This document shows, in pieces, positions 34,195-45,469 of a stretch of DNA of 64,000 bases. The notes below the pieces were generated by a model that worked only from the letters and a program-made list of their open reading frames with translations, ran no database searches and was not told where the DNA came from. Every line of letters begins with the position of its first letter. Position 1 is the stretch's first letter. Origin of the DNA: Ceriagrion tenellum. Its lineage: Eukaryota; Arthropoda; Insecta; Odonata; Coenagrionidae. A program made the translations under genes and the position numbers. The stretch is taken from assembly GCA_963169105.1 (NCBI GenBank), contig OY720642.1:76672716-76736715 (forward strand), given 5' to 3'.

Positions 34195-35090
34195 AGGGTC
34201 TAAACAAAGAAAACTCGAACAATTTCACTAATGAACGAAAGAGAATCAGGTCCTAAATCAAAATGCCACAGTCCGCCTTCGTATCCGCAAAGGAACTCTC
34301 CCCAAGCAGAATTCTTACTGACTGCAATTACCCTCCCGGCAAGCCAGTCCCCCGTAACTTTTCCGCAACCAGATTTAGGACCGCATATAGGCAAATTGTA
34401 AATTCGGATTTATTAAAGCATACTAGGAAAATGTGGTGAGAAAGAAAAGGAGCGATGTGATTTTTCTCGCGTGAGACCCCACTTACGCCACCGCTAATAT
34501 ATGGGCATCTAGGTTATGATGGCGATAAATATAGCAAAACATGCCCTCAGAATAACGCTGCTAATTTGACTTGCTTGTACAAAAATCCATGCAGTCTATA
34601 AATATTTCTTGTCGCGGCTTAGAAAGTCACCTAAAATCCATTAACCCCAAGAATTCAACTGGTCCCAATGGAATTCCCACCCTGTTCTATTACGAAAGTG
34701 AACGTAAAAGTGACAAGAAGGTAAAAGAGCGATGTTATTTTTCTCTCGTGAGACCCCACATGGAGTGGGCCACTGGTGTATGGGATCGTTACGCAGTACA
34801 ACTTTTCAGATATAAATCGAATACAGCGAAATTCATTAAAAATTGTTATGCTACACTACTATGTGTTACAAAACTGTTGAAGGAATTAGGGTGGGAACCT
34901 CTATCCGACCGAAGGGAGAAATATCGATTTGCCAGACTTTCAAAATATTTTGCTAAAGCCAAACTATTATGGTAGAAAGGATGACAAGATTATCATTTAT
35001 TCCTCGTACAATAAGGGACCATAATAGTATTATAGATCAGTTCTAGGATACTGACTAGATTAAATAGGTATTTTCAGTAGTGATCAGAAA
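34195..35090 (+). pseudogene. CR1-like LINE, partial copy b, internally deleted
   Basis: The frame at 34571-34975 joins the RT start (ESHLKSINPKNSTGPNGIPT) directly to the C-terminal thumb-type block (KERCYFSLVRPHMEWATGVW, then FIKNCYA and LLKELGWEPLSDRREKYRFA). The whole catalytic RT middle is therefore missing, yet the joined frame is open. Upstream 34195-34420 repeats the linker block of copy a (gccacagtccgccttcgtat), and 34990-35080 repeats its 3' tail. Confidence 0.82.
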
Positions 35091-35164
35091 ATTCGACGCA
35101 AAGCAAAAGAGGATGTATTTATGGATGAAAATGTACTATTTAGAATTTTAGTGATAGCTTCCCC

Positions 35165-36740
35165 CATGTCGATATAAGGATGATCAGGACGAAACCTAAA
35201 TTGAACCTCAATAAATTTAGAGATAGCCGTGAAAGTGCTTTAATGGTTAATTTTGATTTACCATTATTTTTTCCAGGATACAACTAGTGGACGCCAAGCA
35301 AATATTACTGAGGCAAAGCAGCTGCTACAGCGGTGGGGACCGTCTGAGGGGGATTTCGCCGGAGCTATGTGTACACATGTATTTTTTTAGACAAAAATAA
35401 ACATTTCAAGAAACAACGCTGTGTTAGCTTCATTTCGGTATTATCATCATATGATCACATATCCAACGTATTATATAGCATTCCTGTAATACGTGAATAC
35501 ATTATCTGTCCCTCGGGAAATAACTAGGGGTAAAGAACGACCACCTAAGGGTGTCAAGAATGGGAGAGGAAAGTCAGCGTTGTTCCGTTACTACCTAGCT
35601 CTGTGCTACTTACCTATTGCCGGGGAAGCTGTCTCAATCGGTTGGCCCCATGTTGGGCGCCAGTACGAGAAGAGAACTTTACGCTCATACACCAAAGGGG
35701 TAAATATAAAATGGAGAGTGAAAGAGGAGGGGTACCTTCAGGATAGATAGTGGTTCCCTCATATCACGTGGTGACGATCATACACCCTACGACCCGGTCA
35801 CCCTCACCCTCATCACCGGGAACCGACGGGAGCGGGAGATAGGAAAGGAGGAAAAGAAAGCGAGGGTAAGTGTCACAACAAAGAAGAACCAACTCTCGAA
35901 CAACATCACTAATGAACGAAGCAGAATCAGTTCCTAAATCAAAATGCCACAGTCCGCCTTCGTATCCGCGAGGAAACTCTCCCCTAGCAGAATTCCTAGC
36001 CTTACACAGTAGGACTGGTTTCAGATGTAGTTCGAATACAGCGTAGGGCATCTAGATGTGTTAATACAGCAATAAATTGTTTTTACGATAGCGATAAATA
36101 GAGCAATGTTACTCAGAATAACGCTGCTAATTTGACTTGATTTCTTGTCGCGCCTTAGAAAGACCTAAAATCCATTAACCCAAAGAAATCAACTCGTCCC
36201 GATGAAATTCCCGGCCTAGTTCATAAAGAATTCGCGTCAGAAATGGCTACATACTTGGAAAAAATACATGAAAATTCTCTCTCAGAATATCGCGTCCCTT
36301 ACCATATAATATGTGGGTGGGTCAGAAAGAATGTGAACTTCTTTCCGATAGTTCAGTTCAAGGATACTGACTAGGTTAAACAGGTTTTTTTTAGTAAGGC
36401 TAAACATGATTATTAGCTACTAATCTCCCATGCAACCGGCGTAATATATTCTTTCATGTGTTAGTGCCTTATACTGCTATTTATCTGTCGAAATTATTAT
36501 ACTAATCAGCATATTGAGTAGGGCACTACATGGTAGCATTTATTTGTATGTAATATTCGCTTGTTTCTGGTCTATAACTCACTGTTGTCCTGACTGCTTT
36601 TGCCCTGCGCTTTCCTTCCCGGGGAAAGTGTGCGGTTCTCATTTTAACTAGGGTGAGTGCTGCATGCCTGGTGTGGAACCACCCCGTGCCATCCACACTA
36701 GTGGTGGCTTACACGGTATTTTGTAAATGTAGATGAAAAG
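35165..36740 (+). pseudogene. CR1-like LINE, partial copy c
   Basis: This follows copy a block by block: aggataca.ctagtggacgc at 35276 and 32637, gtaccttcaggataga.agtgg at 35732 and 33052, gccacagtccgccttcgtat at 35946 and 33280, ttagaaagacctaaaatcca with PDEIPG near 36200, and the tail gatactgactaggttaaa at 36362 and 33955. The 3' part ends with a structured gtggaaccaccccgtgcc and cacactagtggtggc near 36680-36710. Reading frames are short and broken. Confidence 0.75.
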
Positions 36741-36933
36741 TGAAGTAGTGTTTGAAAAGACATACGGGGTTGTAGCGAACGATTGATCATTCGGGTGTAT
36801 TTGAACCCCTTGGATGGATAACTTCATCGTTGTAACGTATTAGCTTTACATTAGCATTTAAAAAACAACGGGTCCGGAACGGTGTCGTCATCGCATTCCC
36901 AAGAGATTAATCACGAATCAATTATCCGACAGA

Positions 36934-38625
36934 AGGAATATAAATGGCACCCGCGAAAGATTCGACCTTAAAGGGATACAGAAGCGCCCACAGGTACGGG
37001 TTTGCCTTGTCTCCGAGAGGGACCTAGAAGGGTTCCACGTACTTTGAGGAATACGAATGGCACATGCGAACGAGTCTGCCTTAGAGGGATCCAGAGGCAC
37101 CCACAGGTACGGGTTTGCCTTGGCTCCGGGAGGGACCTAGAATGGTTCCACGTACTTTGAGGAATACGAATGGCACATGCGAACGAGTCTGCCTTAAAGG
37201 GATCCAGAGGCACCCACAGGTACGGGTTTGCCTTGGCTCCGGGAGGGACCTAGAGGGATGGATGGCACCCGCGAACGAGTCTGCCTTAAAGGGATCCAGA
37301 GGCGCCCACAGGTACGGGTTTGCCTTGGCTCCGGGAGGGACCTAGAGGGATGGATGGCACCCGCGAACGAGTCTGCCTTAAAGGGATCCAGAGGCACCCA
37401 CAGGTACGGGTTTGCCTTGGCTCCGGGAGGGACCTAGAGGGAAGGATGGCACCCGCGAACGAGTCTGCCTTAAAGGGATCCAGAGGCACCCACAGGTACG
37501 GGTTTGCCTTGGCTCCGGGAGGGACCTAGAATGGTTCCACGTACTTTGAGGAATACGAATGGCACATGCGAACGAGTCTGCCTTAAAGGGATCCAGAGGC
37601 ACCCACAGGTACGGGTTTGCCTTGGCTCCGGGAGGGACCTAGAGGGAAGGATGGCACCCGCGAACGAGTCTGCCTTAAAGGGATCCAGAGGCGCCCACAG
37701 GTACGGGTTTGCCTTGGCTCCGGGAGGGACCTAGAGGGATGGATGGCACCCGCGAACGAGTCTGCCTTAAAGGGATCCAGAGGCACCCACAGGTACGGGT
37801 TTGCCTTGGCTCCGGGAGGGACCTAGAGGGATGGATGGCACCCGCGAACGAGTCTGCCTTAAAGGGATCTAGAGGCACCCACAGGTACGGATTCGCCTTG
37901 GCTCCAGGAGGGTCCTAGAAGGGTTCCACGTACTTTGAGGAATACGAATGGCAGATGCATACGAGTCTGCCTTAAAGGGATCCAGAGGCGCCCACAGGTA
38001 CGGGTTTGCCTTGGCTCCGGGAGGGACCTAGAGGGAAGGATGGCACCCGCGAACGAGTCTGCCTTAAAGGGATCCAGAGGCGCCCACAGGTACGGGTTTG
38101 CCTTGGCTCCGGGAGGGACCTAGAGGGAAGGATGGCACCCGCGAACGAGTCTGCCTTAAAGGGATCCAGAGGCACCCACAGGTACGGGTTTGCCTTGGCT
38201 CCGGGAGGGACCTAGAATGGTTCCACGTACTTTGAGGAATACGAATGGCACATGCGAACGAGTCTGCCTTAAAGGGATCCAGAGGCACCCACAGGTACGG
38301 GTTTGCCTTGGCTCCGGGAGGGACCTAGAGGGAAGGATGGCACCCGCGAACGAGTCTGCCTTAAAGGGATCCAGAGGCGCCCACAGGTACGGGTTTGCCT
38401 TGGCTCCGGGAGGGACCTAGAGGGAAGGATGGCACCCGCGAACGAGTCTGCCTTAAAGGGATCCAGAGGCACCCACAGGTACGGGTTTGCCTTGGCTCCG
38501 GGAGGGACCTAGAGGGATGGATGGCACCCGCGAACGAGTCTGCCTTAAAGGGATCCAGAGGCATCCACAGGTACGTGTTTGCCTTGTCTCCGAAGGGGTC
38601 CTAAAAGGGTTCAACTTCCTAATGC
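36934..38625. repeat. GC-rich minisatellite, 17 units of 92 or 113 bp
   Basis: Seventeen head-to-tail units share gcgaacgagtctgccttaaa, then gggatccagaggc, then cccacaggtacgggtttgcc, then ttggctccgggagggaccta. Short units (S, 92 bp) continue with gaggga(t/a)ggatggcacc. Long units (L, 113 bp) carry a ggttccacgtactttgagga insert instead. The order is L, LSSS, LSSS, LSS, LSSS, L, so a 389-bp higher-order period is visible. Unit lengths sum to 1690 bp, matching the span. The first and last units are the most diverged. Every central unit has a GGATCC site and several CpGs in an otherwise AT-rich region. The 92-bp step shifts frame each unit, so the many short mirrored frames here are not genes. 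Confidence 0.96.
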
Positions 38626-38629
38626 ATGA

Positions 38630-39185
38630 AGATGAATGGTTTGTTCGACTTCTGAGTGTACCAATATAATCATCAGATTACGATGAAACTATTAATAAAT
38701 CCATTACATTATTGAACGACAAGCAAGCAACGAAGCAGATTGTTTCTCAATCACATGTATCAGAAACATATCGGTTAGACATAATTTGTGTTAAAAGGTA
38801 CGTAATTCATTTGTACGTAGAATAAAATTTGGTGCAGTGGTTTTTTGATTTTCATACACGTTTCGCTCTTCTCTCAAAGGTTTGTGTTTCCTTCGTATAT
38901 GTGTGCTTACTTATAAGGAAAAAGAGACTTTGCAGCGCATGCCGGGTACAACTAGTTTTAAATTATCTCAAAGCTGCAGCGCATCTGACGAAGAATGTGA
39001 GCATTGCAAAACATGATGATTGTTAGTCAGTCTTTGAGATAATTTAGAAAAGAGAGGAATAACATATAATAACATTCTATAAACCCCGTAGCAACTAAAA
39101 ATGGGCGCATATATTGATCAATATATTCAATGGATGCTTATTGTGATCGAACTTTAATCGTTAAGGTAGAAAGTTTGATGATACT
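38630..39185. other. Unassigned stretch right of the minisatellite
   Basis: Nothing recognised. Confidence 0.4.
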
Positions 39186-39188
39186 CAC

Positions 39189-39275
39189 CGAAAGGTTTCA
39201 AGTGGACGCTGACTGGTGTCGTCTGCATCTCCGCTAGAATCGAGCAGTTCTCCTGGGCTGTCAGTTTCGCATCAT
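39189..39275 (-). other. Exon-like segment X (87 nt)
   Basis: On the minus strand, tttttttatag precedes it and ttcg-gtgagtat ends it, both good splice signals. Two of three frames are open throughout. One reads DAKLTAQENCSILAEMQTTP then VSVHLKPF. No family recognised. The next exon-like segment on the same strand is at 39441-39553. Confidence 0.3.
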
Positions 39276-39440
39276 CTATAAAAAAATTCATGCGGGTTTT
39301 AAATTAAGCTTGAAACTTGCAATGTGATATATTCAAATTAGTGAAAATGCCATTTTGTGCACAACTAGGAATTAAAGTGCCTTTATTAACTGAACATCGT
39401 TTAAACTAGAAACCAAACATTACTGAAAAATCTCACTCAC

Positions 39441-39553
39441 CACAAATTTGTCCAGCAGATGGTCATTATCGTCCAAAACACGAGCGCCAGTCAGTCAAGA
39501 AGATTCCCTGGGTATTTGGTCCCACATCACCAGCAATGCAGCCAGGACCGAAA
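39441..39553 (-). other. Exon-like segment Y, copy 1 (113 nt)
   Basis: The acceptor is gttcttattttag and the donor is tttgtg-gtgagtgag on the minus strand. One frame reads SVLAALLVMWDQIPRESS, stop, LTGARVLDDNDHLLDKFV. Another reads FGPGCIAGDVGPNTQGIFLT then DWRSCFG before a stop. No frame is fully open. The paralogue at 39899-40011 has the same length and both splice-type signals. A third, partial copy of the donor end is at 39744-39761. Confidence 0.35.
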
Positions 39554-39898
39554 CTAAAATAAGAACAAAAGCATGAGTGTTTCACTATCGAGACTTCAAA
39601 AAGATCTCTATCACCAAGGATGAAATTGAAACTTGCCAAATAAGTGAAAATGCCATTTTGTGAATGGCTAGGAATTAAAGTGCCATTGTTAACTGAACAT
39701 TGTTTAAACTAGAAGTCAAACATAACTGAAAAATCTCACTCACCACAAATTTATCTAGCAAGGGAATCGTACATCTTTCTCATTTTAAGTTATACCTTAT
39801 CGTTCCATAACGTAAAGCCACCATCAATTATATAGTCATGTAAAATATTTGTAACTTTGACTGAAAACACTGCACTGAATTTAAGATAAAAATCTTAC

Positions 39899-40011
39899 CA
39901 CAAATTTGTCTAGAATATGGTCATTGTTGTCCAAAACACGAGTGCCAGTCAGTTAAGAAGATTCCCTGGGTAGTTGTTCCCACATCACAAGCAATGTAGC
40001 CAAGACCGAAC
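39899..40011 (-). other. Exon-like segment Y, copy 2 (113 nt)
   Basis: The acceptor is ttatttcttattttag and the donor is tttgtg-gtaagattt on the minus strand. Same length and landmarks as copy 1 (ttcccagggaatcttctt, ctggcactcgtgttttgg in coding sense). The stop shared by both copies is TGA in copy 1 and TAA here. The flanking intron-like sequence is also partly duplicated (39620-39740 against 39300-39435), so this is a tandem duplication, not exon shuffling. Confidence 0.35.
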
Positions 40012-40079
40012 CTAAAATAAGAAATAAAGCATGATTATTTTACTGCTCTATGATAATAAGTAATATCCTGCTCTAAATC

Positions 40080-41200
40080 TAAAGATCAATACATACTTTC
40101 TACGGATTTTCCAATTATGATCACGCGTTATTGAGAGAAAACTATCTACAAGCATGAAAATAGTGACGTGAATACTCCTTCTGACGACCTCTTAACTATT
40201 AATATTATTATTTCAGGAGACTTCTGTCCACTATATCCACAAAATTGGTTCCAGACAAATTAATATTAATGACTGAAAGTCCGTGAAAAAGTAAACTTGT
40301 CGTTTGTCCGATAAGTCTTCATAGAGATCATGATCATAAGGGAATTACTATTATCGCACATTTCTGTCCACCATTCTTTGTCTTCCATACTGATTCTTCA
40401 GTGGCATTCTGCTTATTACCCTGCAAGCCACCACAAGGACGTATGGCAGGGGAAATAACGAGCTTCACCTCAAGCTGTCGTCCAGTTGATTACTTCAGAT
40501 CGATTTCCATTTTTAGCCACATGAGTGTTTTTGGTGAAACTCTGAACGCACTGGAGAAATAAGACAGTTTTTTATGTCTTTGTGGGAAGTCCCGGGTTAC
40601 ACAAGTTACAACCTTCTCCATGCTAGGCCTCACACACGCTTGGACAACCGATGCGGGGGGGGTTCACAGTCACGGACGTAACATCTCGACTGCACATAGG
40701 CTTGTTCACGCATTCGCAATATTCAGACATGCGCACTAGGAAAACAATCTTTTCCCACAACTCAATGATATAAATCACATATTAGCACATGATTTCCGCA
40801 TAAATGACGAATTCCGGATGACGTCTCCATCGCGTAAACGCATGTAATCCAGTAGGGTGTGGTCCAAAAACATTTCTTGACTGTTCAAGGAAATATTCAA
40901 ATGTGAACTCCATGATTCACGAATACAACCTCAACCATTTCAAGCCGTCCCGCCACCACCTTTTCCCTCTCCAATGTTCCTTTTTCTCCTCCTCCTCTTT
41001 CTTTTCTTTTCCTTCCCCACCTTCCAACACGCTACCCCCATACCCTCTCTTCCCCACCTCCAACCGGGACGGTATGCAACGGGCCATTCTGCATTTGGCC
41101 GAGTTTTTCACCGCATTCGGTAGGGGATGACGGCGAGGCTTTATTGCCTCGCCGCTGTCCTGAGTCCAGGCCGAGTGGGCCGTTTCGATTCCCTGACCAG
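40080..41200 (-). repeat. Rep-D and Rep-A (head-only) repeats
   Basis: 40080-40340 is Rep-D (tttccaattatgatcacgcg; ctacaagcatgaaaatagtg; gacgacctctt). 40380-40880 is unassigned. 40890-41200 is a reversed Rep-A head: tccatgattcacgaatacaa, a C/T-rich tract, and the hairpin at 41132-41153 followed by gtttcgattccc. The 75-codon frame at 40903-41130 is a by-product of the C/T tract. Confidence 0.55.
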
Positions 41201-41209
41201 CCTAAAATG

Positions 41210-41700
41210 ATCGAAACTCCACTTTACTGTTTATAAAATTTCGACAGAAATTATCGATAAGCATGAAATTAATAAACTGATCATTCAATCTGAAGACTCT
41301 GTATTCTTCAGTCCAATATATCCGGAAAAAAGGTTTGGACTTCTATATCCAGACAGTCCGTTAAGATTATCTCACAAGCACAAATCGTCAAACGCCACTT
41401 TTTCTACAGATTTTCCAATTATGATCACACGTAATTCTGACAGACAACTATCCACAAGCTTGAAAATAGTGAAGTGAATACAGCTTTTGACGATCTCTAA
41501 CTGTTAATATTATTACTTCAGGAGAATTCTGTCCACGATATTCACAAAATAGGTTCCAGAAAACTAATACTAGTGAGTAAAGGTCGATAGAAGAACCGAT
41601 AAGATTATTAGTTTTTTGCGTGTTGTTAATTTCCGTCAGTATTACTCGTGAAAATATTCGAATATAACACGTGATGTACGATGAAATGACCACGAGAAAA
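41210..41700 (-). repeat. Rep-D repeat following Rep-A head
   Basis: Two half-copies, tttcgacagaaattatcgat at 41248 and ctgacagacaactatccaca at 41435, carry the gaagactctgtattcttca and gacgatctctaactgttaat blocks. Confidence 0.5.
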
Positions 41701-41823
41701 CTTTGGACCTGGGCCGGTATTCAGAGCACGAACCTCCTAACTCCAGGCTTCCTCATGACAATGAATTCGTGATATACAAATTAGAAAATGTACGGAAGAA
41801 AAGTAATATTTGATACTCGGCCT

Positions 41824-44714
41824 GCGGGGCGATTATGTAACTGTGAGAAGGGTGAGAGCGACGTAGTTTCCAAGGGCAACGTCATACGCATGACGGAGGT
41901 TCTCGAGGGTTTCGATCACCTTCACGCCGTCATAGCGTATCACGCTCGAAATTGATGGTGATAGGCGTCATAAGGTATCGGATATACGTTGAATAAATAT
42001 TTAATTACAGTAGTCCATGCCTAATTGACTAACTTTGAGTTTATGAATGACTTTCATAAAGCACTACGATTAATTATTACAAGAGAATTAATTGTCTTAG
42101 GGCCTTATTCTGAACGGAATTGCGACCGCGCTATACGCCAGAATTTCGACCCAGCGCGCTGTTTCCATGGTGATTGCGACCCAGTCGCTATTCGGTATTC
42201 TGAACGGTGAATAGCGACCGGCCGGGTCGCAGACGGAGACCGGGCAATTCTGAATAGCGACGGCTATTTCTCATGCACTCGGCAGAATATCCGCATTTCG
42301 TAATGATTTCAAGCATTTTTCAGTATTAATTAAGGACCCAACATCGCTTCTATGGCGCCATAATGATATGTAATTGAGATCACAATCGTTTATATGCCAA
42401 TTAGATACGTTATACAAAAAATTAACTAAATCCATTATTTTCCTCTGGCCACTGGATAATATCACTTTGAAAAGTGATTATTTCATACTCTTATGAAATT
42501 CGCTTGCAAGGGGCAAGTATAACATCGCTAGTCATATAAGTAAATAGCTACGATTCTTGGATCTCGGCTATATGCTTAGATATTTACAAGCACGTATGTA
42601 CGCACAATAAATGCACAAGGGTTGAATTTCAAGGAGTACTCCAATTCAGATGAACTTGCTGTGCTAACATCGTATTTTAATGATAACCGTGAATAAAAAC
42701 AACGCGTAACAAGTACAATGTCATATGAATCATATAGTGTCATCCAATACGAACACTTTTGGAATTTACTAAATAGCCAATCTCTTACAGTTAAAAATGC
42801 AGTATATTAGTTTCTCTCCCATTATAAATGAGGTCGAAGATAAAAACTATGCCCACCTCTCGCTCTCATTGACGTCTAGTAATCATCCCATTTTAAGCTT
42901 TAACAATATGCAGTGAGACCTCCCAACCCATTACTGCCAACACAAAACATTATCACTGAGTAGAATAATGTACATTGCAATACTGGTAGTCCTCTATCGA
43001 AGGAAAACTGACAAATTTGCATGTAAAACAATGCCTGCGGATCAAGGGCATACGTCGACGCGACGAAAGGTATTGAATAAGGGACACTGCTTTTTCACTA
43101 GTGGATTAATGGACACACTAATTCAAAAAAGGATCACTTAATATGTTATTTAATCATAAGGATAGCAGACATAATTAACTTTAAAAAACATAAATTTTAA
43201 TGCGAATCTCACACCATCAATGGACTCACGCTTGCATGTTTACCTTGATGTTTACATTCACCGTTCCGCAATATTAATTTCGTCAGTCATTTATCAGAAT
43301 ATATGACTTTGTGCATTAATGCATATTTTACATCTTATAATACGTAATAAGTATTATAGTTATAATTTAATGTATTTATGAGATGAAAAAAGTCCTTCAT
43401 TACAATCGGGAAATAATATTTCATCAAAGGGAGAGAGAAATAACCACAAGCTTGTATCTCATTGGCTGCTGAATTTTAAGTTGAATATGACTGAAGAAGT
43501 TGTCATACAGGAAGGGGGCGGGCTTTATTATAGCGACTCTGAACTGGGCAATAGATTGCCCACCTCCATTCAGAATACCGATCCGCGCTGTTCTGAGCCT
43601 TGGAATAGCGCGAGCTTCGAATAGCGACCCAGATTCAGAATAAGGCCCTTAGTCCTTTAAATAATCGAATTTATTTCTTTAATTATATTTTCACTGTTTA
43701 AAGCATAATAGAATTTTTTCTCGCACACGAATTTAATATTAATTCTACAAAATGTTTATTGTTAACGATTCACAATTGTCATTATTGTAACTTGAGTTAC
43801 CTAGACAGTATGATAGCCATGAATGTGCGCCTTCATATAATAGGCAGTACGTCTATAGACGTGTGTTAGTTTTGCTCTTTATATATTTGTTTGCTAAGAC
43901 AACCGTGAATGACGGTAAGAGTTGCGACGATAAAGTGTTCAGGTCGTTTTAGGATTTGCTGTTATAATCCTATGCAATGTACGCACTCTACTGTGGCAAT
44001 GTCCTGTAGGTGGACATATAAAACTTCAGCTACCGTTCAGTTGCACAGCCCACTCGACTAATACTTTCAAAAGCACACTTGAATAACTCTGCGAATTATT
44101 TGATGGCTCATATATATGACAATTTCGAAAAAATTCCAATATAGAAAGGAACTTAAAAAATTTATACAAGTTTGCATTATGTTAATACCTAGGTACCTTA
44201 GGTGTAACGAATAACTAGCATGTCACCTCATATATATAACGTAAACGGAACTAATACCGTTTTCTGTGCATTGAAGTAATTTTCAATGAAATTAATAATG
44301 TGACGGAGAGGTTTGAATTCATAACACATCTGCGATGCATTTGCAAGACATAGGTTACCTTTTATTACAAACAAAATCATAACGATAACAACATGATTTT
44401 CACTTCCAATACAATTAATATAATGTATTATTAATTCCTAAACATACAAAAATGAATAATGTGGAGTACTTAAGCTCTAGTGCCGCCGACATCGTTTCAG
44501 CCGCTCAACACGCCGCAATTGTTCGCTTCGAATGTGTCGATCATTTTCATTGGCTGTTCAGATTTTCTATTGCTACCAGCCTAAAGGAAGCCCATGACCA
44601 TCATACGTGCTATGACGGTGCTTTACATGATCGCTCGATGACGCCGACCGTCATAGGAGGCCGTGATAGCTATCACCCGCCGTCTTCGTTCTCACAGTTA
44701 CATAATCGCCCCGC
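41824..44714. mobile_element. Inverted-repeat element hosting a nested Harbinger-like element
   Basis: The 26-bp termini starting gcggggcgattatgtaactg are perfect inverted copies (41824-41849 and 44689-44714). Subterminal sequence on both sides is rich in gtgatag/cgtcat words that can fold back. No clear target duplication is visible beside the ends. Removing the nested insertion (42100-43648 plus its 3-bp duplication) leaves about 1.34 kb. No transposase is recognised, so the superfamily is undetermined. The frame at 44452-44748 has no known domain. Confidence 0.7.
42100..43648. mobile_element. PIF/Harbinger-like non-autonomous element (TTA duplication)
   Basis: Termini GGGCCTTATTCTGAA at 42100 and, inverted, at 43648 are flanked by TTA on each side (42097-42099 and 43649-43651), the 3-bp target type of PIF/Harbinger elements. 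Subterminal regions repeat ttcagaat and tcgctattc words in both orientations (42110-42270 and 43530-43640). The 1549-bp body has no recognisable nuclease or Myb-like gene. It is therefore a large non-autonomous derivative mobilised in trans. Confidence 0.85.
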
Positions 44715-44829
44715 TGGACTCAAAACGTGCCACAGCAATGAGCGATAATATTTGGGATGTAACTTGACGAATCACTCAGTCAAAAACCAATGTGACAATT
44801 GATATTAATATAAAATATGCATGAATATG

Positions 44830-45370
44830 AAATAATCATGTGTAATTTGATTCTTTCGAGGTCAATTATCCCCAGGAAAAGAAATATTAATGAAGTGACC
44901 CGTGGCAATAATTAGACAAGGGATTTAGTTAGGAGGTAACTTGGCGAGACACTTTCTCAAAATTTCTAGCACTCATGACGGAAAATAACTACTTTGTGCA
45001 GTGGTAGAAGAAATTAACGCAAACTATTTCGCCCACCACATAGCAGTCTTGGGAATCACTAGGAGCAACACGTACTTCGAAAGACTGGCAACATTGAGGA
45101 GGAACTCGTTAATCGCAAATATTTAATTCGGTAATGAAACTCTCTCCATTCTTTTCTAGGGATTGCTACCCCACCTAACTCCGATATACGTCGAAATCTT
45201 CATCTGCCTCGATCAAGGGTTATTACTTGTGGTCGACTTTTCGAGGACCCTTTTTAAAATACCGTCTCTCTTTCAGGGGAACTAATAAAAATCGAGCTAT
45301 CTTCGTAACAAAATTTGACACAGAAAAGGCATTTATTATAAAGCGGAAAAATCTGGCGTATGTAATTTTT
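44830..45370 (+). repeat. Rep-C dispersed repeat, reversed copy
   Basis: ctttcgaggtcaattatccc, then ggaggtaacttggcgagaca, then atttctagcactcatgacgg, then acttcgaaagactggcaac and tcaagggttattacttgtgg. The same order is seen at 60870-62103. Confidence 0.55.
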
Positions 45371-45469
45371 TACGATTTTCATTTTGTGGATTGAAGATAT
45401 TGATCATGTTTATTTATGAATCTCGTACTAAGCACCTGAAGGCAATGCTCATGAGTGTTGCTATGGGAA

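Noticed and set aside
36934..38625. CRISPR-like array
   Set aside because: The repeats are 92-113 bp and continuous with no unique spacers, and the context is eukaryotic with no cas genes.
36918..38669. Many short open frames on both strands inside the minisatellite, which could look like a repetitive protein family
   Set aside because: Unit length 92 is not a multiple of three, the frames shift every unit and most lack an ATG. They are by-products of the repeat.
44452..44748. 98-codon frame near the end of the inverted-repeat element, possible transposase
   Set aside because: It overlaps the terminal repeat itself and shows no DDE or DNA-binding motif.
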